A stretch of DNA of 64,000 nt from Lysinibacillus sp. FSL W8-0992 (GTDB taxonomy: Bacteria > Bacillota > Bacilli > Bacillales_A > Planococcaceae). The position numbers were made by a program, and so were the translations under genes. The stretch spans positions 3,100,001 to 3,164,000 of the forward strand of contig NZ_JBBOZQ010000001.1 in assembly GCF_038008685.1 (NCBI RefSeq), given 5' to 3'. A model generated the notes under the pieces. The model worked only from the letters and a program-made list of their open reading frames with translations. It was not told where the DNA came from and made no database searches. Below, piece after piece: positions 44,164 to 51,710 of the stretch; the first letter of the stretch is position 1; every line of letters starts with the position of its first letter.

Positions 44164-45450
44164 ATGAAAACTTCCTATGAACTTGAAACGTTAAAATGGG
44201 CACAAGAAATAGAGGACTATGTAATTGGAATAAGACGAGATCTTCATAGACACCCAGAGATTGGTTTACACGAAGTAAGAACAATCAAAGTAGTAACAGA
44301 AGAGTTACGCAAACTTGGGATTGATTATGAGATTGTCCCTGACGGTGGCATTATTGGCTTTATCAATGGAAATCAAGCTGGAAAAACTTTAATACTTAGG
44401 GCAGATTTAGATGCACTACCGATGAAAGAGGAAGCTACTAATTTAAAAATGAAAAAAGTAGTCGTTTCTAATACCGATGAAGCTGCTCATACTTGTGGTC
44501 ATGATGCACATACCGCCATGCTATTAGGTGCTGCGAAAATCTTAAGTCAACATAAAGACAAAGTGAAAGGTAGCGTGCTACTCGCTTTTGAGCAAGGGGA
44601 AGAAATGGGCGGAGGCATTTTTAACCTTTTAAAGCGATTATGCGAAATTGGGGCAGACGGTGTTTGGGGCATCCATTTAAAATCTGATATGCCGACAGGA
44701 AAGATATCTGTTGAAGCAGGGCCGAGAATGGCAGCTTCGTTTAGTTTTAATGTTGTCATAAAAGGAAAAAGTGGTCATGGCTCACGACCAGATTTATCAG
44801 TTGCGCCATTAGATTGTTTTACAGACTTTTATAGTAATTTGAAAGCGATGCGATTAAGCTCTTTAGATCCGTACAAAACGATTACTTATTCAATCGGAAC
44901 AATTAATTCGGGCACTGCAATAAATATTATCCCAGAAAGTTTACAGTTTTCAGGCACTGCAAGATATTTAGATTTTGAACAAGGTGCTCATGCTGCAAAT
45001 GAATTTAAGAGAATACTAGAAAAGGTTTGTGAATTACATCATTGTACTTTTGAATTTATTACAGAGCCTAAGGAATGTGATTTAATTGTCAGCAACCAAA
45101 AAGATTGTGCTCAACTAGCCATAGCTGCAGTAGAAGGTGCAGTTGGGGTAAATGCTTTACATTCCACACCAGCGTGGATGGCTTCCGAATCATTTGCCTT
45201 TTACGAAAAGTATTTTCCTGGTGTCTTTGCATTCGTTGGGATACAAAATATAGAAAAAGGAATAGGGGCAGAACATCATAATGTTTATTTTGATATCGAT
45301 GAAGATGCATTAAAGCTTGGTGTAGCGGCTACTGTTCAATACACAATCAATTTTTTAGATAATGAAAATCAAATAGACTTTACTCCTGACAAAAGAGATA
45401 TTAAAAGTTTATTTGTTGAGAACGGTTTTGCGCAGTTAGTAAGACAATAA
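44164..45450 (+). CDS. M20 family metallo-amidohydrolase
   Basis: A 428-aa protein of the M20D amidohydrolase group (hippurate or N-acyl amino acid hydrolases). Seen are RRDLHRHPEIGLHE, HTCGHDAHTAMLLGA (metal His and Asp), FEQGEEMGGG (catalytic and metal Glu), GIHLKSDMPTG and the dimerisation segment after KGKSGHGSRP. It should remove an N-acyl group from an amino acid, here perhaps an N-acyl S-substituted cysteine, giving the substrate for the preceding lyase. The ATG at 44164 has AAAGGTG upstream. It is 20 nt after the lyase gene. Confidence 0.88.
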   Translation: MKTSYELETLKWAQEIEDYVIGIRRDLHRHPEIGLHEVRTIKVVTEELRKLGIDYEIVPDGGIIGFINGNQAGKTLILRADLDALPMKEEATNLKMKKVVVSNTDEAAHTCGHDAHTAMLLGAAKILSQHKDKVKGSVLLAFEQGEEMGGGIFNLLKRLCEIGADGVWGIHLKSDMPTGKISVEAGPRMAASFSFNVVIKGKSGHGSRPDLSVAPLDCFTDFYSNLKAMRLSSLDPYKTITYSIGTINSGTAINIIPESLQFSGTARYLDFEQGAHAANEFKRILEKVCELHHCTFEFITEPKECDLIVSNQKDCAQLAIAAVEGAVGVNALHSTPAWMASESFAFYEKYFPGVFAFVGIQNIEKGIGAEHHNVYFDIDEDALKLGVAATVQYTINFLDNENQIDFTPDKRDIKSLFVENGFAQLVRQ

Positions 45451-45490
45451 GCTACATTCAAAAATTGATTGAATAAAAGGAGATAGAAAA

Positions 45491-45697
45491 ATGACACGAA
45501 AAAGACTTTGTTACTTACTATCGTTCATTGCATATTTTGGAATGCCTTTAGGAATCCCCTTTATTAGAAGTTCCGAACCTTACGTTCTAGGTCTTCCATT
45601 TCTGTTATTCTGGATGGTTTTATGGATTTTGTTAGGGACAGGCTTAATGCTAATAGTGCACCGATTAAACCCTAATGCTAGAGAGGAGTTAGAATAA
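45491..45697 (+). CDS. DUF3311-like small membrane protein
   Basis: A 68-aa protein with two hydrophobic helices (about 7-22 and 34-57) and a charged C terminus. Small proteins of this kind (DUF3311, DUF997) typically precede sodium:solute symporter genes and are thought to be accessory subunits. Its stop is 1 nt before the ATG of the symporter. AAAAGGAG lies upstream. Confidence 0.7.
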   Translation: MTRKRLCYLLSFIAYFGMPLGIPFIRSSEPYVLGLPFLLFWMVLWILLGTGLMLIVHRLNPNAREELE

Positions 45698-45698
45698 T

Positions 45699-47184
45699 AT
45701 GATTATTTCAGTAGGAATCATTGCATTTTTCTTATGTTGCTTTACTTTTAGGTGTTATAGCGAGTAGAGGAAAAGATATGAGCCTAGAGCAATGGAGCGT
45801 TGGTGGCAGAGGCTTTGGCTCAATTTTCATTTTTCTATTAATGGCCGGCGAAATATATACAACTAGTGCATTTTTAGGTATTAGTGGCTGGATGTACGGA
45901 AAAGGCGGCGCTGCATTTTACAATATTATGATGCTCAACTATGTTATTGCATATTGGTTAACACCTAAAATATGGGGTTATGGAAAGAAACATAAATTAC
46001 TATCGCAATCTGACTTTTTTGAAAAAGCCTATAAAAGTAAAGCGCTTGGCATGCTTGTAGCTGTTGTAGGGTTAGCGGCTTTAATCCCTTATTTAATTAT
46101 CCAACTAAAAGGTCTAGGCATTATTGTTTCTGAAGCTTCCTATGGTGCAATTGATCCGAAAATTACGATTTGGATTGGCACAATTGCTATGATTGTCTAT
46201 GTAATGGTTTCCGGCATTCATGGCTCAGCTTGGACAGCGGTTATTAAAGATTTTCTTATTCTAGGTGTAGTGTTATTTTTAGGGATTTATTTACCTTTCC
46301 ATTATTATGGGGGCATTCAACCAATGTGGGAGGCAATAGAGGTTGCTAATCCAGGGTTTTTATCACTGCCAGACTCAGGTTTGAGTGCATCATGGTATGT
46401 ATCAACGATGATGTTGACTTCATTAGGGTTTTATATGTGGCCACATACATTTGTTGCTACATTTTCAGCGAAAAGTGGGAATGCCTTAAGGAAAAATGCG
46501 ATTATGCTCCCTATTTATGCTTTATTTATCTTATTTGTTCTTTTTGCGGGAGCAGCAGCTATTTTACAAGTTCCAAATCTTTCAGGTGGGAATGTAGATT
46601 TAGCATTATTTAAAATTTCCACACAAACATTTAATCCAGTTATTGTTGGCTTTATTGGTGCAGCAGGGCTGTTAACTGCCATTGTTCCAGGTTCATTAAT
46701 CTTAATGTCTGCAGCAACGCTCTTTGCAAAAAATATTTTAAAACCGCTTCGACCTCAAACTACTGATCAGCAAATTGGAATCATTGCACGTTATACAGTT
46801 CCTGTGGTGGCATTGATTGCATTGTATTTTACGTTTAGTGGTGGTGGAGCTATTACATTATTATTCTTAATGGGTTATGGTCTCGTTACGCAATTTGCAC
46901 CTGCCGTTGTTTTTAGCTTTTTTAAGAAAAATCCATTCACAGTACAAGGCGTATTTGCAGGGATTATAGTTGGTGTGGCGATAGTTGGTTGGCAGGCTGC
47001 TACTAGCACAAATTTAAGTAAACTGTTCCCAAGTTGGCCATCCTATTTGCAAGACATCAACATCGGTTTCCTTGCATTAGGTGTTAATATATTTGTAAGT
47101 TTAACAGTTAGCGCGTTTACGAGAAAGGGAATCGTTATGAATGATGAATCTTCCAACGAAAGTGCAGTAGAAAGTATTTCATAA
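45699..47184 (+). CDS. Sodium:solute symporter, frameshifted near its N terminus
   Basis: An SSS-family permease (PanF/PutP-like) with about 12 further transmembrane helices; SVGGRGFG, TTSAFLGISGWMYGKGG and the region around SGIHGSAWTAVIKD are typical. The natural start is the ATG at 45699 (GAGGAG upstream), but the frame breaks within a T5 run at 45726-45730. Removing one T restores a continuous first helix (MIISVGIIAF then SYVALLLGVIAS). As read, translation could begin at the ATG at 45778 with GAGG upstream, losing helix 1. Likely imports the operon's substrate; symporters of this fold need helix 1. Confidence 0.75.
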
Positions 47185-47247
47185 CTATTATTTTCAGAAA
47201 ATTATGAATATTATTTATAAATTAAAAGATAAACGGAGGCATTTCTA

Positions 47248-47904
47248 ATGGAGAATAATAGTCTATACCAAAAATCATCTATTCGTAGATTACCTGAGCT
47301 TGCAAAACTAACACCTGAGACATTTAAAGCATTTGCTGAATTCGATAAATTAGCGCTTTCTGATGGCATAATTCCTAAAAAAACGAAGGAGTTAATTGCG
47401 ATTGCAGCTGCGCATGTCACTGGTTGTCCTTATTGCATCGATGCTCATGTTACGAATGCAAAAAGATTAGAAATTTCTAAAGAAGAAATAGCAGAAGCAA
47501 TTATGGTGGCCACTGCTTTAAAAGCTGGCTCTGCTATAGCGCATAGCTTAAATGCATTACAGGCATATGATGGAGAGAATAATGAAGATTTATATCAAAA
47601 ATCAAATCTTGCTCGCTTTAAAGAACTGAATCAATTAAGCCCTGAAGCTTTTCGTGCATTTAATAAGTTTGATTTAGAAGCATTGAAGCCAGGACTTTTA
47701 AGTAGGAAAGACAAAGAGTTAATCGCTGTTGCGATTGCCCATATAACTGGTTGTGCATATTGTATTGAAATTCACGTCAAAAATGCGAAGAAGTTAGAAG
47801 TTTCCCGAGAAGAGTTAGCAGAAGCTATTTTTGTTGCTACAGCGTTAAAAGCAGGATCAGCGCTTGCTCATAGTGTGAATGCACTTAATGCGTATGACTT
47901 GTAA
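47248..47904 (+). CDS. Double-domain AhpD/carboxymuconolactone decarboxylase-like protein
   Basis: A 218-aa protein made of two tandem AhpD-like domains (about 8-108 and 118-218) that are clearly duplicates: both contain KELIAIA/KELIAVA, a Cys-x2-Cys (CPYC and CAYC), His four residues later, and AEAI-VATALKAGSA-AHS. AhpD proteins use the Cys pair with the His as a thiol peroxidase relay. Usual length is one domain. GGAGG precedes the ATG. In this operon it may protect against thiol or peroxide by-products. Confidence 0.9.
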   Translation: MENNSLYQKSSIRRLPELAKLTPETFKAFAEFDKLALSDGIIPKKTKELIAIAAAHVTGCPYCIDAHVTNAKRLEISKEEIAEAIMVATALKAGSAIAHSLNALQAYDGENNEDLYQKSNLARFKELNQLSPEAFRAFNKFDLEALKPGLLSRKDKELIAVAIAHITGCAYCIEIHVKNAKKLEVSREELAEAIFVATALKAGSALAHSVNALNAYDL

Positions 47905-47937
47905 CAATAAACAATTAGAATAAGGATGGATTAGCAA

Positions 47938-48321
47938 ATGACACAAATCATTTATACGGACATGGCACCGAAAGCGATTGGACCCTATTCTCAAGGGGTA
48001 ATTGTAGGAGAGTTATTATTTTTATCAGGACAAATTCCTGTTGATCCAACATCTAATGAAGTAGTAGAAAGCGAGATTATAACACAAACAAATCAAGTTA
48101 TGAAAAATATAGCAGCTATTTTAGAATCTCAGCATCTTTCTGTAAAGAATATTGTTAAAACGACAATTTTTTTAAAAGACATGCAACAATTTTCACTTGT
48201 AAACGAGGAATATAGCAGACATTTGGGAAATCATCGTCCTGCGAGATCCACTGTAGAGGTAAGTCGACTTCCAAAAGATGTCCTCGTAGAAATCGAAGTC
48301 ATTGCAACATTTAAAAACTAA
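47938..48321 (+). CDS. ridA: RidA-family enamine/imine deaminase
   Basis: A 127-aa RidA (YjgF) protein. It has AIGPYSQGV, LFLSGQIPVDP, the Arg of RPARSTVEVSRLP and VEIEVIAT; the Arg and Glu positions of active RidA are present. RidA hydrolyses 2-aminoacrylate to pyruvate and ammonia, precisely the reactive product of the C-S lyase at the start of this operon. AAGGATG precedes the ATG. Last gene of the operon. Confidence 0.92.
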   Translation: MTQIIYTDMAPKAIGPYSQGVIVGELLFLSGQIPVDPTSNEVVESEIITQTNQVMKNIAAILESQHLSVKNIVKTTIFLKDMQQFSLVNEEYSRHLGNHRPARSTVEVSRLPKDVLVEIEVIATFKN

Positions 48322-48342
48322 ATGGAATTATTTTAAAACGAT

Positions 48343-48380
48343 GAGACATTGCCTATCAATTTGAGGGAATGTCTCTCTTC
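48343..48380. terminator. Convergent terminator of the C-S lyase operon and tetR
   Basis: GAGACATT/AATGTCTC arms, with an interior loop, near both stops; T-rich downstream on the plus strand. Confidence 0.6.
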
Positions 48381-48383
48381 ATT

Positions 48384-49004
48384 TTATTCTTTCAAGCCTG
48401 CTGCAAAAAAAGGACCATTGAGCGTAATGGTGGATAATATTTGAGCCATTTCTTGTGGTGTTTCTTTTCGATCTTCCAGCAACCATTGTTGAATAACGCC
48501 GATATGTGCTGAGGCAATATAAGAAACTAAGTATTCCCCTGGAACTCGTAATTTGGCGGGCTTTATTGGATTGTCAGTACTTTCAAATAACGTTTTCCAC
48601 ATAAAGTTTTTTAATTTTGTTTGAAAAGATAAATCTCCATTGGGGCCTAAAATCGCCTTCATAAATTTTCTATTGCGCTCCAAAAATTCAAAAATTAATA
48701 CGGCAATTTCAAGTGGTTGTAAGCTTGAATTTTTCGCATTTAAGCTTGCCATTAATTTTGCAATATTTTGCTTTGCGATATTTGATATTTCTAGCATAAA
48801 TTCTTCTTGGTAGCGATTCATTAAATCGTACTTATCTTGATAATGTGCGTAAAATGTCCCTCTATTAATTTTGGCTTTTGTTGTAATGTCCTTAACTGTA
48901 ATCGACTCAAAGCCTTTTTCTTCAATTAATGCTACAAATGCATCTTTAATGGACTCAATTGTACGAACTACACGTAAATCATTGTAATTTTCTTTCACAT
49001 TCAC
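48384..49004 (-). CDS. TetR/AcrR-family repressor, YhgD-like
   Basis: A 206-aa protein with an N-terminal TetR helix-turn-helix (about 15-60: SITVKDITTKAKINRGTFYAHYQDK) and a variable helical ligand domain. It is divergent from a YhgE/Pip-type membrane protein gene, as in the B. subtilis yhgD-yhgE pair, and an operator-like palindrome lies between them. GGAGG precedes the ATG by 5 nt. The ligand is unknown. Confidence 0.88.
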   Translation of the reverse strand: MNVKENYNDLRVVRTIESIKDAFVALIEEKGFESITVKDITTKAKINRGTFYAHYQDKYDLMNRYQEEFMLEISNIAKQNIAKLMASLNAKNSSLQPLEIAVLIFEFLERNRKFMKAILGPNGDLSFQTKLKNFMWKTLFESTDNPIKPAKLRVPGEYLVSYIASAHIGVIQQWLLEDRKETPQEMAQILSTITLNGPFFAAGLKE

Positions 49005-49074
49005 TCCTCCTAAATTTTATCCGACATATTGCTGGAATGTGTTCTGTAAACGACATCAAGACCATTTTTGATCA

Positions 49075-49103
49075 TTGAATGCATAAGATGTCGCACTTAT
49101 AAT
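49075..49103 (+). promoter_or_regulatory. Promoter of the YhgE-like gene
   Basis: TTGAAT (49075-49080), 17-bp spacer, TATAAT (49098-49103). Confidence 0.7.
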
Positions 49104-49111
49104 TCAAGTTG

Positions 49112-49135
49112 TAATAAACAACAGGTTGTTCATTA
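49112..49135. promoter_or_regulatory. TetR-type operator
   Basis: A 24-bp palindrome with one mismatch, core AACAAC-AG-GTTGTT, centred about +13 from the predicted start of transcription of the YhgE-like gene; a natural site for the divergent TetR repressor. Confidence 0.65.
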
Positions 49136-49164
49136 TTATAACTCAAAAGAGGAGAGGTAATGAA

Positions 49165-50349
49165 ATGTTCAAAAATAAATTGGTTTGGTTTGCGCCCATT
49201 CTTGCATTAGTCGTTATTTTTGTTTTTTCGCTCACTTTATTTCCATCAGTGCAAGCAAAACCAAAAAATTTACCGATAGCGATTGTCAATGAAGACCAAG
49301 GGGTTGATATTCCGAATCAGCCACATGTAAATTTAGGTGAAAGCATTATTGAAATGATTCAAAATTCAGTAGAAGCGGGGAAAGATGAAGAACCTGCAGT
49401 TAAATGGGTTATTGTAAAAAGTAATGAAGATGTTCAAAAGGGATTAGATGAACAAAAATACTATGCAGCGCTTGTATTTCCGAAAGATTTTAGTGCAAAA
49501 CAAGCATCTTTACAAACTGCAGAGCCTACTTTACCCGAAGTTCATATATATATTAATCAAGGTATGAATATGGCAGCTTCAACGATAGCAGGGCAAGTTG
49601 TAAATGGGGTAGTTGATAATATCAACAATAATGTACGTACACAACTCTTTGCAGGATTTTCATCACATGGAGGAACTTTAACGGTAGAGCAGGCTTCGAA
49701 TTTAGTCACACCCATTTCAAAAACCATTACGAATGTAAATGAAACGGGAGACCATAGTGCAAACGGCAATGCGCCTATTTCTTTGTTTCAACCATTATGG
49801 ATGGCTATTATGGTAAGTGCAGCCATCGTCTATCTTGCAATCAGTAAAATAGCTATTACTACACGTAAAGAAAAGCTTTCTGTAATGATAGGTCAAATTA
49901 TTATTGGGGCGATGGTAGCTTTCGTTGTAGGTTTCGGACTTACATGGATAGTAGACGGTATGGTAGGAATCGAAATTCCTTCATATATGGATACTACCTT
50001 ATTTTTAACTATTACCTCCTTTAGTTTTTTCTTATTAATAACAGCCGTAATTTCATGGCTTGGCATTCGAGGAATAGCTATTTTTGCACTAATGCTATTC
50101 TTTGGTGGACCACTGCTTGCATTAGCTCCTGAAATGATGTCTTCTTTTTATCAAAATTGGATATACCCATGGTTGCCAATGCGGTTTATGGTTGAAGGTT
50201 TACGAGAACTCTTTTTCTTTGACAAAGGTTTTTCTTGGAACAACGCCGTATCAGCCCTTGTATGGATTGGAGCAGTTAGTTTAATTGCTATTTTTGCATC
50301 CGTTTTAAAAACTAAAGCAGTGCGTTTGGAACAAGGAGTACAAGATTGA
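49165..50349 (+). CDS. YhgE/Pip-like ABC-2-type membrane protein
   Basis: A 394-aa membrane protein: one N-terminal helix (about 8-25), a large extracellular region (about 30-200) with AIVNEDQGV, and five to six C-terminal helices (about 205-385). This is the YhgE/Pip or DUF3533 layout, related to ABC-2 permease subunits; members are linked to phage receptors, type VII secretion or efflux. No ATPase gene is adjacent. The start at 49165 has GAGGAGAGG upstream. Probably repressed by the divergent TetR. Confidence 0.85.
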   Translation: MFKNKLVWFAPILALVVIFVFSLTLFPSVQAKPKNLPIAIVNEDQGVDIPNQPHVNLGESIIEMIQNSVEAGKDEEPAVKWVIVKSNEDVQKGLDEQKYYAALVFPKDFSAKQASLQTAEPTLPEVHIYINQGMNMAASTIAGQVVNGVVDNINNNVRTQLFAGFSSHGGTLTVEQASNLVTPISKTITNVNETGDHSANGNAPISLFQPLWMAIMVSAAIVYLAISKIAITTRKEKLSVMIGQIIIGAMVAFVVGFGLTWIVDGMVGIEIPSYMDTTLFLTITSFSFFLLITAVISWLGIRGIAIFALMLFFGGPLLALAPEMMSSFYQNWIYPWLPMRFMVEGLRELFFFDKGFSWNNAVSALVWIGAVSLIAIFASVLKTKAVRLEQGVQD

Positions 50350-50481
50350 ATAATCATTATATTTAAAAGTCAAATAGGGTTTCAGAGTGTAGACAAACGG
50401 CATCAAGTATAATTTCTTGATGCCGTTTGTCGATTTTTTAAAATTAATAGATATAAATTAGAATCTCTTTTCAATGTGTTC

Positions 50482-50615
50482 TGTTGATTGGAGGGAAGGG
50501 CTAGCGACTCCTGCGGGAAAGCACATAATGTAAGACGCAACAAACCGCGCGTATAGCGAGGGTTGCGGCTTACGTTGTGCCCGCGGAAAGCGCTAGCCCG
50601 TAACATGTATCAACT
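50482..50615. repeat. Palindromic repeat, array copy 1
   Basis: First of five tandem copies, same family as the solitary copy at 19.9 kb. Nested palindromes pair GCTAGCG with CGCTAGC, TGCGGG with CCCGCG and TAAG with CTTA. It belongs to the subtype ending CATGTATCAAC, shared with copy 4. About 99 bp of AT-rich spacer follows. Confidence 0.9.
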
Positions 50616-50713
50616 GCAGGAGACGTCTTCTATTTTTATTTTAACTATATCTCATGTTTATACTTTTTCTCACATTGTTCTCTTTATCATCATCCTATGA
50701 CCATTGCCTATTA

Positions 50714-50847
50714 AGTTGATTGAAGCGAAAGGCTGGCGACTCCTGCGGGAAAGCACAAAACGTAAGACGCAACAGACCGCGCGTTAGCGAGGGTTGTGGC
50801 TTACGTATGTGCCCGCGGAAAGCGCTAGCCCTTAACGGAAATCAACT
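50714..50847. repeat. Palindromic repeat, array copy 2
   Basis: Begins AGTTGATTGAAGCG and ends CGGAAATCAACT, giving 8-bp terminal inverted repeats. It carries CTGGCG instead of CTAGCG in its left arm, breaking one base pair. Confidence 0.9.
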
Positions 50848-50956
50848 GCAGGAGACGTCTTCTATTTTTATTTTGACTATATCTCATGTTTATACTTCTT
50901 CTCTCATTAGTCTCTTTGCCATCAATCCATAACCACAAATTTTTCATTGCCTATTA

Positions 50957-51090
50957 AGTTGATTGAAGCGAAAGGCTAGCGACTCCTGCGGGAAAGCACA
51001 AAACGTAAGACGCAACAGACCGCGCGTTAGCGAGGGTTGTGGCTTACGTATGTGCCCGCGGAAAGCGCTAGCCTGTAGCGGAAATCAACT
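50957..51090. repeat. Palindromic repeat, array copy 3
   Basis: Almost identical to copy 2, with an intact GGCTAGCG/CGCTAGCC outer stem. The spacer before it has about 11 extra bases compared with the others. Confidence 0.9.
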
Positions 51091-51188
51091 GCAGGAGACG
51101 TCTTCTATTTTTATTTTAACTATATCTCATGTTTATACTTCTTCTCTCATTAGTCTCTTTGCCATCATCTCATAACCATTGCCTATTA

Positions 51189-51321
51189 AGTTGATTGAAG
51201 CGAAAGGCTAGCGACTCCTGCGGGAAAGCACAAAACGTAAGACGCAACAAACCGCGCGTTAGTGAGGGTTGCGGCTTACGTTGTGCCCGCGGAAAGCGCT
51301 AGCCCGTAACATGTATCAACT
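51189..51321. repeat. Palindromic repeat, array copy 4
   Basis: Subtype like copy 1 (core ends GCGGCTTACGTTGTGC and right end CATGTATCAAC). The spacer after it also matches that after copy 1, indicating block duplication. Confidence 0.9.
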
Positions 51322-51419
51322 GCAGGAGACGTCTTCTATTTTTATATTGACTATATATCATGTTTATACTTTTTCTCACATTGTTCTCTTTATCATCATC
51401 CTATGACCATTGCCTATTA

Positions 51420-51554
51420 AGTTGATTGAAGCGAAAGGCTAGCGACTCCTGCGGGAAAGCACAAAACGTAAGACGCAACAATCCGCGCGTATAGCGAGGG
51501 TTGTGGCTTACGTATGTGCCCGCGGAAAGCGCTAGCCTGTGGCGGAAATCAACT
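51420..51554. repeat. Palindromic repeat, array copy 5
   Basis: Subtype like copies 2 and 3, with AGTTGATT/AATCAACT ends. The array stops here; the shared spacer sequence (GGAGACGTCTTC...) is missing after it, and unique DNA follows up to the next gene at 51711. Confidence 0.9.
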
Positions 51555-51710
51555 GCAGAAGTGTTTTCTTTTAAAGTAGATGCCATATAAATAAACACTA
51601 TCAAAAAGATAAATATAGAATATTCTGTTAACTGGTGATAAAATTACAAGTATAAACATATAGTACAAGTTAAAAGTCATACTGTTCGTATTTTTTTCAA
51701 GGAGGTATTC

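Noticed and set aside
50720-51175. 70-residue frames inside the repeat units (two nearly identical) and 67-residue frames on the other strand
   Set aside because: They exist only because the palindromic repeat is open in some frames; no start signals, and their similarity follows from the repeat itself.
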